From Acidobacteriota bacterium (GTDB taxonomy: Bacteria; Acidobacteriota; Vicinamibacteria; Marinacidobacterales; Marinacidobacteraceae): 64,000 nucleotides of DNA. How positions within the stretch are numbered: the stretch's first letter is position 1; every line of letters begins with the position of its first letter. A model generated the notes under the pieces. The model was given only the letters and a program-made list of their open reading frames with translations. It did not search any database and had not been told where the DNA came from. Location: positions 87,783 to 151,782 of the forward strand of contig JAJEIY010000036.1 of the NCBI GenBank assembly GCA_022828085.1, in the 5' to 3' direction. Below are positions 36,731-44,708 of the stretch, piece by piece. Made by a program: the position numbers and the translations under genes.

Positions 36731-36946
36731 TCAGTTCGGCGCCTCGTCGCGCTCCTGGCGGAACGGGCCCTGGTCCAGCCAGATCGTGTCCCCGGACCGC
36801 TCGGCTGCTGCGTAGCGGCGCCGCACCGCGCGCCCCGCGGTGAGGAAGAAGAAGATGAAGCGGAACGACGCGAGAAAGAATCGGAGCGTCTGGAGCCGGC
36901 GGAACAGGAAGCCGCCGAGGCCGCGTGCGGTTTCGTCGAGGGGCAT
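36731..36946 (-). CDS. Small single-span membrane protein in the Fe-S operon
   Basis: A 71-residue product starting 8 bp after the LVIVD-protein stop and ending 10 bp before the Fe-S gene, with GGCAGG ahead of its ATG. One strongly hydrophobic segment (FFLASFRFIFFFLTAG, about 22-37) is flanked by arginines on both sides. Tight spacing on both sides makes it likely real. It may anchor the Fe-S protein to the membrane as RdhB does for RdhA, but no sequence similarity to RdhB is evident. Confidence 0.6.
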   Translation of the reverse strand: MPLDETARGLGGFLFRRLQTLRFFLASFRFIFFFLTAGRAVRRRYAAAERSGDTIWLDQGPFRQERDEAPN

Positions 36947-36954
36947 CCTGCCGC

Positions 36955-39042
36955 TCAGTTCCCTCCGGTGTCCGGCTCGGGATCCTTCAGGCGGACCGCC
37001 CAGAGGCCGCTGTTGAAGTCGGCCAGGAAGATCGTCCCCTTGTGGGGCTGGGGGCCCCAGGTGAAGGCGGCGTTCGCGAGGAATCCCTCGTTGTCCTCCG
37101 GGAAGAAGCGGGCGATCTGGCGGCCCTGCCGGTAGAGGTCGCCGAGCAGGTCGCCCGACACGTCCACGACCCGGAGTCCCGCGTCGTAGTAGCCCACGTA
37201 CATGACCTCCTCTTCCCAGTCGACCCAGAGGTTATGGGGTCCGGAGTCGGCGAGTTCGAAACGGGCCACCTCCTCGGGGTTCTCCGGGTCGGTGAAGTCC
37301 ACGAAGTGGAGCCATCCCTTCGCGCGCGAGGGGATGCCCTCCTCCCAGAGGATGCCGCCCGCGTCGGGCCGGCGCGGATTCAGGTAGAAGGCCTCGTCGC
37401 CGCCGATCACGTAGAGCTTGCCCGTCGAGGGGCTGCGGAAGGGCCACACCGCATGGTTCCAGCCGGTGATCTGCGGGAAGCGCCCCATCTCGACCGGGGT
37501 GTTGGGGCTGCCGCCCTTGCCGCCTCCGCCCACGTCCACCATGATGAGGCCGTCGCTGCGGCCGCCCTGGTAGGCGATGCCGTCCCGGATCCAGACGTCG
37601 TGCACCGACCGGCCCGGGGTGTCCGTCTCGAAGCGCGAGACCCGGAAGGGATTCCGCGGATCCTCCACGTTCACCACGTCCCAGCGCCGGCCGTTGTTGA
37701 CCGCGAAGACGTGGTTGTTGTCGAGGAAGACGTTGTGCACCCCGCCGGTGAGCCCCTGGTCGAAGGAGCTCAGGATCTCGGCGTTGTGCGGATCCGTGCA
37801 GTCGATCATCACGATTCCGTTTCGCCGGTTGGACGCTCCTTCGCGGCTGATCACGCAGAGGGTCCCGTCCTCGGAGACCTTCACGTCGTTCACGGTGCGG
37901 GCGTCCACCTGGACCGTGTCGATGAGTTCCATGTTCCGGGGGTCGGTGACGTCGTAGAAGTAGGCGTGTCCCTCGGCGTTCCAGGTGCCGTGCACCGCGT
38001 AGTCGCGCCCGTCCACGCCTTCCCAGACCCAGAGGTCCCCGGTCACCCGGTCGGAGACCCGGGCGTGCCCGAGGAACTCGACCTCGCGCTCCACGTTGCG
38101 GGGGACCACCCGGACCGTCCGGCGGGCGAGCCGGTCGCCGCTCATCGCCACCACGGTGTACACCCCGGGCTGCTCGGCGACGAACCGCCCGTCGGGGGTG
38201 ACCTGCGCGGGCGCGCCGGCCCCCAGCGACTCCGGCCGGAACGGGTCGGGCCGGGACTCCACCGCGAACCGGATCGCCGGACCCCGGGTCTCGTTCCCCG
38301 AGGCATCGAGCGCGGCTGCCCGGAACTGCAGCACGTCCCCGGTGCGGACCTCGGTCCGGTCCGGCGCCTCGAGGGCCAGCCGCGCGGTCGGGTTGGGCAG
38401 GACCTCCACTTCGTGGTAGATCGTCATTTCGCCGTGCATGGCGGCCACCTGCACCGACCCGGTGGTGAGGAAGGACACCATGCCGACCTGGTCCACCACG
38501 GCGACGCTGTTGTCGCTCGTCGCGTAGCCCGCCTCGAGTCCGCGGCTGACCTGTCCCGCCGCGTCGCGTCCCGCGAGCGGGAACCGCACTTCGGTGCCCG
38601 CCCAGACCCGGGGAGGCGCGTCCTCGAAGAAGATGTCGGCCAGCGCCGGCGTGCTCACGCTCACCCGGATCGAAGCCCGCAGACCGGGGTCCCGGCTGCT
38701 GTAGTAGTCCCAGTTGCCGTCAAAGGCCTGGTCGGGCAGCAGCGCCGTGACTTCGTGATCCCCCGGCTGGTTCGCGGAGACGTGTCCGCCCGGGGTCACG
38801 GTCAACGCCCGGCGGTTGCCGGAGAAGAAAACCACCCGCGCATCCGCGACCGGGTTCCCCGCGGCGTCCATCACGGTGGCCGCGAGCTGCGCGGTCTCTC
38901 CCACCTCGAGGGTCAGTGCGTCGGGTTCGATGGCGATGGATGCGGCCTGCTGCGCGGGACGGGCGGAGGCCGCGCCGAGAGCGAGGCTCAGCAGTGCGGC
39001 CGCCGCAGTGGCGCGGCGAAGGGAGATGGAGGGACGAGGCAT
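36955..39042 (-). CDS. Exported LVIVD-repeat beta-propeller protein with Ig-like N-terminal domains
   Basis: The ATG at 39040-39042, with AGGAG 8 bp upstream, gives 695 residues with a signal peptide (RRATAAAALLSLALGAASA). Ig-like Big_2 domains follow (ALTLEVGETAQLAATVMDAAGN, VRTGDVLQFRAAALDASGN). The second half (from about 335) is a propeller of LVIVD-like repeats: HVFAVNNGRRWDVVNVEDPRNP, HDVWIRDGIAYQGGRSDGLIMVDVG, HNLWVDWEEEVMYVGYYDAGLRVVDVSG. It is the first gene of the operon with the small membrane, Fe-S and MlrC-like proteins. It probably binds a ligand or partner at the cell surface. Confidence 0.85.
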   Translation of the reverse strand: MPRPSISLRRATAAAALLSLALGAASARPAQQAASIAIEPDALTLEVGETAQLAATVMDAAGNPVADARVVFFSGNRRALTVTPGGHVSANQPGDHEVTALLPDQAFDGNWDYYSSRDPGLRASIRVSVSTPALADIFFEDAPPRVWAGTEVRFPLAGRDAAGQVSRGLEAGYATSDNSVAVVDQVGMVSFLTTGSVQVAAMHGEMTIYHEVEVLPNPTARLALEAPDRTEVRTGDVLQFRAAALDASGNETRGPAIRFAVESRPDPFRPESLGAGAPAQVTPDGRFVAEQPGVYTVVAMSGDRLARRTVRVVPRNVEREVEFLGHARVSDRVTGDLWVWEGVDGRDYAVHGTWNAEGHAYFYDVTDPRNMELIDTVQVDARTVNDVKVSEDGTLCVISREGASNRRNGIVMIDCTDPHNAEILSSFDQGLTGGVHNVFLDNNHVFAVNNGRRWDVVNVEDPRNPFRVSRFETDTPGRSVHDVWIRDGIAYQGGRSDGLIMVDVGGGGKGGSPNTPVEMGRFPQITGWNHAVWPFRSPSTGKLYVIGGDEAFYLNPRRPDAGGILWEEGIPSRAKGWLHFVDFTDPENPEEVARFELADSGPHNLWVDWEEEVMYVGYYDAGLRVVDVSGDLLGDLYRQGRQIARFFPEDNEGFLANAAFTWGPQPHKGTIFLADFNSGLWAVRLKDPEPDTGGN

Positions 39043-39092
39043 GACAGGACTCCTTGAACCGGGGCGGGCGCTCCCGGAGCGACGGGTCGTCG

Positions 39093-39098
39093 AAATTA
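39093..39098 (-). promoter_or_regulatory. Putative -10 element (TAATTT)
   Basis: GGCTAATTTCG on the minus strand lies 50 bp before the LVIVD-gene ATG and closely resembles the CGGCTAAAATCG ahead of the TPR gene at 11919. Confidence 0.3.
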
Positions 39099-39210
39099 GC
39101 CGAAACGCCTCGATGCATGCTACGCGCCGCGTCCGGCCGGCGCCCCGAACGGTCCTCCAGACCGCGATCGAGCCGGCGCGCATAGGATTCCGCAGTCCAC
39201 CGCAACCCCG

Positions 39211-41802
39211 ATGACGTTCGAAGCGCTTTGGCCCCTCCTGCTGCTGCCCCTCCTCGGCGTGGTGGTGCTGGTGGCGCTCAGGTCGAATCTCCGCTGGCCG
39301 AAGCTGCGGCTGCGCGCTTCGCTGGTGCTGCGCCTGCTCGCTGCCGCGTTTCTGCTGCTCGCGCTTTGCCGGCCGGTGATCCGCGCCGGGTCGCGGGAGG
39401 TGGCCGTGGCGTTCGTGGTGGATGTCTCCCGCAGCGTGGCCTCCGGATCGATGCAGGATGCGGTCGCGTGGGCCCGGGAGGCGAGCCGGGCGCTCAGTAG
39501 CGAGGACGCGCACTTCGTTGCCTTTGCCGACCGCGCGGTGTCGGTACCGGACGCGGAGGCGTTGCTCGAGGTGCAGGTCTTCGACAGTGGGGCGGCGGCG
39601 GGGCTTCCACCCCCGGACGCGCTGGACCAGGGCCGGACGAATATCGAAGCGGCGCTTCGCCACGCCGCGGCGCGGCTCCCGCCGGACCGGCTCAAGCGGG
39701 TGGTGCTGTTCAGCGACGGCAGGGAAACCGAAGGCGATACGGCCGCCGCGCTGGCGTTCCTCAAGGAGGCGGGCGTGCGGGTCTTCCCGGCTCCGTCGGG
39801 TGTGCGGAGCGACGGCGGAGGCTTCGTGAACGCGATCCGGTTGCCCCCCGCCGTGCGGGCGGGAGAGATGACCGGGGTCGAAGCCGAGGTGTTCTCGGCT
39901 GCCGGCGGCCCGGCGGAGATCCGGGTTCTCGCCGACGGAGAGGTGCTGGCCGCCATCGAGGTCGAACTCCCGCCCGGCGCTTCCACCGTTCCGGTGCCGG
40001 TCCGCATCGAGGACCCGGGCATGACGGTTCTCGAAGCGGAGATCCGGGTGGCCGGCGACCGACTTCCGGTCAACGACCGGCGGGCCGTCGAGGTGCCGGT
40101 GAAGGAGGAGGCGAGCGTGCTCTACGTCGAAGGACAGCCCGAGAGCGCCCGCTATCTCAGGAGCGCGCTGGAGTCCGAGGGCGTCACGGTGAACACCGCC
40201 CCGGCGTCGGCGCTTCCCCGCCTCGACCTCAACACCTGGGACGCCGTGGTGTTGAGCGACGTGGCCCCGGACCGCCTCCCCGAGCCGGTCATGCAGCAGG
40301 TTGCGAGCTACGTCCGCGACGAGGGCGGGGGGCTGGTCTTCGCCGCGGGTGAATCCAGCTACGGGGAGGACGGATACTCGGAGTCCGTGCTCGAAGAGGC
40401 GTTGCCGGTGGACTTCCAGATCGAGGAAAAGTGGAAGGATCTGTCCCTCATCATCGTGCTGGACAAGTCCTACAGCATGTACGGGAGGAAGATCGCGCTG
40501 GCCAAGGAAGCCACCAAGGCCGCGCTGGATCTGCTCGAGGACACGCACCGCTTCGGTGTCGTGACCTTCGACTGGAACCCCTACACCACGATCCCGCTGC
40601 AACTGGTCGCCGACCGGGAGTGGATCAAGGAGGGGATCAGCCGGATTCAGGCGAGCGCCCAGACGAACATCTATCCGGCCCTCGACCGTGCCTACGAGCA
40701 GCTCATCGAGAGTCCCTCCAAGGTCAAGCACGTAATCCTGCTCTCGGACGGAAAGACCTATCCCGACGACTACGAGGAGCTCGTCACCCGGATGATGGAG
40801 GACGAGATCACCATTTCGACCGTGGCGGTGGGGGAAGAGGCGGACCGGGAACTGCTGTCGGACATCGCCGAGTGGGGCGACGGGCGCAGCTACTTCATCC
40901 GGGACGCGGGACGGGTGCAGCAGATCTTCGTCGAGGAAACCCAGATCGCCCTCGACGCCACGCTGGTCGAAGAGCCGTTCCGCCCGGTGGTGAGGCAGAT
41001 GGCGCGCGTGCTCGAGGGCCTGGACTTCGACGCCGCCCCGGAACTGAAGGGCTTCGTGGCGACGATGGCGAAGGACACCGCGGAGGTGCTTCTGGAAGGC
41101 CCCGACGAGGAGCCGCTCCTCGCCCGCTGGCAATACGGACTCGGCCGGGCGTCCATGTTCACGTCCGACTGCAAGAATCGCTGGGCCGCCGACTGGGTGG
41201 AATGGAACGGCTACGGCAAGTTCTGGACGCAGGTGGTACGGGACGCCATGCGTCGCGGAGAGGGAGCCGATCTCGACTTCGAGGTGTCACGGCGCGGGAA
41301 CGCCGCCGATGTGAGCCTGTCGCTGATCCGCGAGGATGGAAGCTATCCCGAGGACGTGGTGCCCGAACTCGAGATCTCGTACGCGGGGCTCGTGGGCCGC
41401 ACCACGATCCGGCAGACCGGCCCGGGAAGATTCGAGGCCGAGGTTCCGCTCGACCTGCGTCCCGGCGAGACGGCGCGCTTCCGCATCGTGGGCGAGTCCC
41501 TTCCGGACGATCTTGCCGAGGGGGCCGACCTCGAGCGGGCCATCCATCTGAGCTATCCCGACGAATACCGCTTCCTGCCGGCGGACGACGAAGCCCTCGC
41601 CGCGCTGGCCGCGGAGACGGGCGGCGTCGTGGCGCCGACCCCGGCGCAGGTGCTCGCGACCGCCGGCGACCGGGTGGTGCGCTCCCGCGCCCTGTGGCCG
41701 CTGCTCGCGCTCCTGGGGCTGATCGCCTACCTGCTCGATCTGTCGGTCCGCCGGGTCCCCTGGCTGTGGACCCGGATCGGCCGGCAGTTGCGGCCCGCCT
41801 GA
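39211..41802 (+). CDS. Large membrane protein with two VWA domains and a GATase-like domain
   Basis: An 863-residue protein. Two N-terminal membrane segments (LWPLLLLPLLGVVVLVAL and LVLRLLAAAFLLLALC) precede a first VWA domain (VVDVSRSV, MIDAS DxSxS, about 71-78). A glutamine-amidotransferase-like stretch follows from about 303 (EASVLYVEGQPESARYLRSALE), into which a second VWA domain is inserted (LIIVLDKSYSMYGRK, about 411-425; ILLSDGKTYPDDYEEL). The C-terminus has a membrane segment (LWPLLALLGLIAYLLDLSV). The layout matches large VWA/GATase proteins found near MoxR operons, though here it is 17 kb away from one. Confidence 0.88.
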   Translation: MTFEALWPLLLLPLLGVVVLVALRSNLRWPKLRLRASLVLRLLAAAFLLLALCRPVIRAGSREVAVAFVVDVSRSVASGSMQDAVAWAREASRALSSEDAHFVAFADRAVSVPDAEALLEVQVFDSGAAAGLPPPDALDQGRTNIEAALRHAAARLPPDRLKRVVLFSDGRETEGDTAAALAFLKEAGVRVFPAPSGVRSDGGGFVNAIRLPPAVRAGEMTGVEAEVFSAAGGPAEIRVLADGEVLAAIEVELPPGASTVPVPVRIEDPGMTVLEAEIRVAGDRLPVNDRRAVEVPVKEEASVLYVEGQPESARYLRSALESEGVTVNTAPASALPRLDLNTWDAVVLSDVAPDRLPEPVMQQVASYVRDEGGGLVFAAGESSYGEDGYSESVLEEALPVDFQIEEKWKDLSLIIVLDKSYSMYGRKIALAKEATKAALDLLEDTHRFGVVTFDWNPYTTIPLQLVADREWIKEGISRIQASAQTNIYPALDRAYEQLIESPSKVKHVILLSDGKTYPDDYEELVTRMMEDEITISTVAVGEEADRELLSDIAEWGDGRSYFIRDAGRVQQIFVEETQIALDATLVEEPFRPVVRQMARVLEGLDFDAAPELKGFVATMAKDTAEVLLEGPDEEPLLARWQYGLGRASMFTSDCKNRWAADWVEWNGYGKFWTQVVRDAMRRGEGADLDFEVSRRGNAADVSLSLIREDGSYPEDVVPELEISYAGLVGRTTIRQTGPGRFEAEVPLDLRPGETARFRIVGESLPDDLAEGADLERAIHLSYPDEYRFLPADDEALAALAAETGGVVAPTPAQVLATAGDRVVRSRALWPLLALLGLIAYLLDLSVRRVPWLWTRIGRQLRPA

Positions 41803-41810
41803 CGCGAGCG

Positions 41811-41827
41811 CGCCGCGCTCCGCGGCG
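41811..41827 (+). terminator. GC hairpin after the double-VWA gene
   Basis: CGCCGCG, loop CTC, CGCGGCG forms a perfect 7-bp stem 8 bp after the stop. There is no T-tract. Confidence 0.35.
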
Positions 41828-41905
41828 GGCGGGCGGAGCGTGGAGCCCGCGTCACCCGCGGATGCCCGCGCCGCCCGCGGCGAAGCGGCAGCCGGGCGGC
41901 GGGGC

Positions 41906-42313
41906 TTATTCGGCGCCCGTCAGCCCCCGGCGGCGGCGCGGTCCGCGCGCGAGGCCGTGAATGCCCAACTCCCGCATCAGCCGGGGCACCCGCTTGCGGC
42001 TCACCTTCCAGCCCTGGCGTTGCAGTTCCCCATGGATGCGCGGAGCGCCGTAGGCGCCCTCGTGGAGTGCGTGCACGTTGCTGATTTCCTTCTTGAGCAG
42101 CTCGTCCGTCCGGGCCCGGGAACTGACGGGCCGCGTCTTCCAGGCGTAATAGCCGCTCCGGGAGACGCCGAGGACCCGGGCCATGGTCGCGATGCGGTGC
42201 TCTTCCTGGTGAAGATCCATGAACCGGTAGATCACCTTGTGGTCCACCTCGCCCAACGGGCCTGCGCCGCTCCGGATCGGCGCCGTTGCCGGGCCGGAGA
42301 TGGCGCCCCTCAC
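41906..42313 (-). pseudogene. IS3-family transposase OrfB, N-terminal fragment
   Basis: The product is the first part of an IS3 OrfB: VIYRFMDLHQEEHRIATMARVLGVSRSGYYAW, then EISNVHALHEGAYGAPRIHGELQRQGWKVSRKRVPRLMRELGIHGL, the HTH_21 region. It stops at GLTGAE, so the whole DDE catalytic core (about 170 residues) is missing. There is no orfA on the same strand upstream. It is a dead fragment, oriented opposite to the orfA at 42772. Confidence 0.85.
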
Positions 42314-42771
42314 CGCGTGCCGCCCGCCGAGGCGGGAAGCCTCACGCGGTCCGCCTCACCGAAACGGGTGCGTTGCATTGTTGCGGCGCTTTTGTTTGCC
42401 CAAATAACCCCAAGCGACACCAGGGCAGTGCGCGAATTTCACAGTAGTTTACACAAGGTTCCGGTTCACAAATGACACACCAATCCAGCGCTGGAGTGGT
42501 TGGGCGGAGTCGGCGTGGGCCGATGGGATCGCCGCTTGCGGCGGTCCTGCGGGCACGCGAAATCCGCCCTCGGCCGGCCCGGGGCATTGTGTCGGCAGGA
42601 CTGACGTGACTCTGCACCCAAGAAGATTGACTGGCCACAAAATCGGGGTACCATTGCCGGGCCGGCGATGAAATCCCGTCCGACCCCATCCCCGTCAGTT
42701 CGTGCAAGGCGCGATCACGAACACCTCGAAGAGCCCGGCGCTCCGTTGCCGGATCCAGGAGACCGGGAAGA
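42314..42771. other. 458-bp gene-free scar between IS3 fragments
   Basis: This stretch is visibly less GC-rich than its flanks, especially 42365-42480 (TTTTGTTTGCCCAAATAAC and TTTACACAAGG segments). No coding frame here looks real; the open frame 42342-42707 on the minus strand has no recognisable content. It is probably leftover mobile-element sequence. Confidence 0.5.
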
Positions 42772-43071
42772 ATGACCGGGAGGCCTCGCCGCTATTCGGA
42801 GGAGTTCCGGCGCCGAATGATCGACCTGGTGCGAGGGGGGCGTACCCCGGAAGAGTTGTCGCGCGAGTTCGATCCGAGCGCGCAGGCCATTCGGAACTGG
42901 GTCGCGGCGGCCGAATCGGAAGACGGCGCGTCCGCGGGGTGGAGCGAGGGTGAGCGGCGGGAACTCCGCGAGGCCAAGGCGAAGATCCGGCGGCTCGAGG
43001 AGGAGGTCGAAATCCTGAAGAAGGCGGCGGTGTGGTTCGCCCGGGAGGCCGGCCGGACCGAGCCTCGCTGA
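42772..43071 (+). CDS. IS3-family transposase OrfA
   Basis: A complete 99-residue OrfA: RRYSEEFRRRMIDLVRGGRTPEELSREFDPSAQAIRNWV is the HTH (residues 6-44), and ELREAKAKIRRLEEEVEILKKAAVWFA is the leucine-zipper end (64-90). In an intact element orfB would follow by -1 frameshift; here the next 160 bp contain none. GACCGGGAAGAATG supplies a poor ribosome site. It is an orphan left by IS decay. Confidence 0.9.
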   Translation: MTGRPRRYSEEFRRRMIDLVRGGRTPEELSREFDPSAQAIRNWVAAAESEDGASAGWSEGERRELREAKAKIRRLEEEVEILKKAAVWFAREAGRTEPR

Positions 43072-43144
43072 TCGATCCGGGGCCGGCGGAGCGGGCTTGG
43101 TGACGCGCGTATACCGTTGGGGTGTGGCGAGAGTTGGGGTGTGG

Positions 43145-43165
43145 TTGGGATCGATGCGATCCCAA
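43145..43165. repeat. 9-bp perfect inverted repeat
   Basis: TTGGGATCG, loop ATG, CGATCCCAA lies in the gap between orfA and the glycosylase gene. It is 66 bp beyond the glycosylase stop and could end that transcript, but no T-tract is present on either strand. It might equally be an IS end relic. Confidence 0.4.
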
Positions 43166-43231
43166 ACGTCCGGTGGCCAGGAGGCGGCGCCGCGAACATC
43201 CGCTGGCCGGGAGGTGGCCGGCAGCCGCGGA

Positions 43232-43696
43232 TCAGGGGGTTCGCGGAGGAGGAGCGTGCGCTGCGCCGGCGCGTTCCCAGTCGGCGACGGGACCGGGCCG
43301 GACCCGGAAGAGCGGATGTGGCCGTGGGCGAGGCGCGGCCGGCTGTCCGGCGAGGGTCTCCGGGATGCGCTCCGAGAGCTTGGCGGCCAGGTGCCGGGCC
43401 TCGAACCGCAGTTGCCCCGTCGTCACGGGTATGGGCGCTGCGGCGCGTTCCGGACTCCCGATCCGGGTGCGGTCGAACCGGTATCCGCGCCGCTCTGCCT
43501 CATCGGCCACCGCGTGCAGGTAGGCCGCGATGGCGTCCGGAGGAGAGGAGTGTTCCCGGAATCGCCGGAGCTGGGGGTGATTCCGGTAACCGCGGGTCTC
43601 TCCGGCAAGGGCTTTCCGGGCCAGCAGTCCTTCGCGCCAGACCGCCAGCAGCCCTTGGCGGTCCAACTCCCGGGGATGGAGCGACCAGAGGCGCAC
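43232..43696 (-). CDS. Pyrimidine-dimer DNA glycosylase family protein
   Basis: A 154-residue protein with a GTG start (43694-43696) and the family opening MRLWSLHPRELDRQGLLAVWREGLLARKAL. Glu22 in WRE corresponds to the catalytic Glu23 of T4 endonuclease V. GYRNHPQLRRFREH and DAIAAYLHAVADEAERRGYRFD follow, and the end HPLFRVRPGPVADWE is the usual tail motif. It would cut the glycosidic bond and backbone at UV-induced dimers. The region between about 115 and 135 is proline/arginine-rich, somewhat degraded compared with the family. It lies beside IS scars, so transfer is possible. Confidence 0.8.
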   Translation of the reverse strand: MRLWSLHPRELDRQGLLAVWREGLLARKALAGETRGYRNHPQLRRFREHSSPPDAIAAYLHAVADEAERRGYRFDRTRIGSPERAAAPIPVTTGQLRFEARHLAAKLSERIPETLAGQPAAPRPRPHPLFRVRPGPVADWERAGAAHAPPPRTP

Positions 43697-43764
43697 AACG
43701 TCATTGTGGCGCGCCCGGGAGCGAGGCGCGGGCGGAACGCGGTCCGGACGGGAAGACGCGGTGA

Positions 43765-44652
43765 TCAGCGCAGTTCGTGGCTCGCGAGGACCCTGCCGCG
43801 CGTGCGGACCAGGATGCGTCGCGTTCCGCGATGCCGGTCCGGGGGCAGGTTCCAGAACCGGTAGCCGTGGGGCGGTTCGCCGGGAACCGGGGCCACGAGT
43901 TCCCGTTGGACGGCGCCCTCGAGCAGCACTTCGACCTCGTCCCCGGGAGATCCTCCGGCGAGGGAGAGGCCGATGCCGAGCGTCCGGTGCGGAGAGATGC
44001 GCTCCGCATTCGGCGGCGGATCCTTCAGTGCGTCCTCACCCTCGATCGGTCCGTCCCGGACGACCAGGTCCATCAGGGTGAGTGCGGTCTCGTAGCGCGG
44101 GGGATCGATCCAGAGATTCGGCCGGAAGGGGTCCACGACCGCGCCTCCGGGACCGCGCACCTCGAAATGGAGATGCGGCGCCGTGGAGCAGCCGGAACTC
44201 CCGACCTCCCCCAGCGGATCTCCCGCCGCGACGCGCTGTCCGACGGCGACCTTCACCGATCCCCGGCGGAGGTGGAGATAGCGCGAACGCGTCCCGTCCA
44301 CGTGGGTCAGCTCGACGAGGTTCGGCTGTTCCAGGATGCCGAGGAATCCACAGGCGACGTTCCGGTCGAACTCACCGTCGTGCACCGCCGTGACCCGGCC
44401 GTCCGCGGCGGCCAGGACGGGGAATCCGCGATCCATCCAGCGAAAGTTGGGCACGTCCCAATCGGTGCCCTGATGGCGGTTGTAGCTCTTGCGGCCACCC
44501 TGGTAGTCGCGGACGCCGGCCCCGGAATCCCGGTCCACGTAGTTGTTGATCACCCAGTCCCGGCCGGGGACCCCGCCGAGCGGCAGCACGAAGCGGACGC
44601 GGGGCTCGGGAACGGGTTCGGACGCCCCCGGGTCGCGGCATCCCGGGAGCAC
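43765..44652 (-). CDS. M23-family metallopeptidase lipoprotein
   Basis: The product has the LytM/M23 zinc site: RHQGTDWDVPN (HxxxD, near residue 59) and TAPHLHFEVRG (HxH). Around it are FPVLAAADGRVTAVHDG, GTRSRYLHLRRGSVKVAVGQRVAAGDPLGEVGSSG. The first usual start codon, GTG 44652, gives MLPGC, cutting a lipoprotein signal. In frame upstream the sequence reads RFRRRLGAALVCLGVLPGC, so translation probably starts earlier, perhaps at the CTG 44710-44712 that overlaps the upstream TGA. It is third in an operon with the PQQ propeller and DUF1028 genes and may hydrolyse peptidoglycan. Confidence 0.8.
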   Translation of the reverse strand: MLPGCRDPGASEPVPEPRVRFVLPLGGVPGRDWVINNYVDRDSGAGVRDYQGGRKSYNRHQGTDWDVPNFRWMDRGFPVLAAADGRVTAVHDGEFDRNVACGFLGILEQPNLVELTHVDGTRSRYLHLRRGSVKVAVGQRVAAGDPLGEVGSSGCSTAPHLHFEVRGPGGAVVDPFRPNLWIDPPRYETALTLMDLVVRDGPIEGEDALKDPPPNAERISPHRTLGIGLSLAGGSPGDEVEVLLEGAVQRELVAPVPGEPPHGYRFWNLPPDRHRGTRRILVRTRGRVLASHELR

Positions 44653-44708
44653 CCCGAGGCAGACTAGCGCCGCACCGAGACGGCGCCGAAACCGGCTGGT
44701 CCCGGCCG

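Noticed and set aside
39043..41133. N-terminal extension of the LVIVD-protein frame
   Set aside because: It is antisense to the double-VWA gene and has no recognisable content; a signal peptide and Shine-Dalgarno support the start at 39042.
42342..42707. 121-codon open frame in the IS scar
   Set aside because: No recognisable motif, unusual composition and no ribosome site; treated as non-coding.
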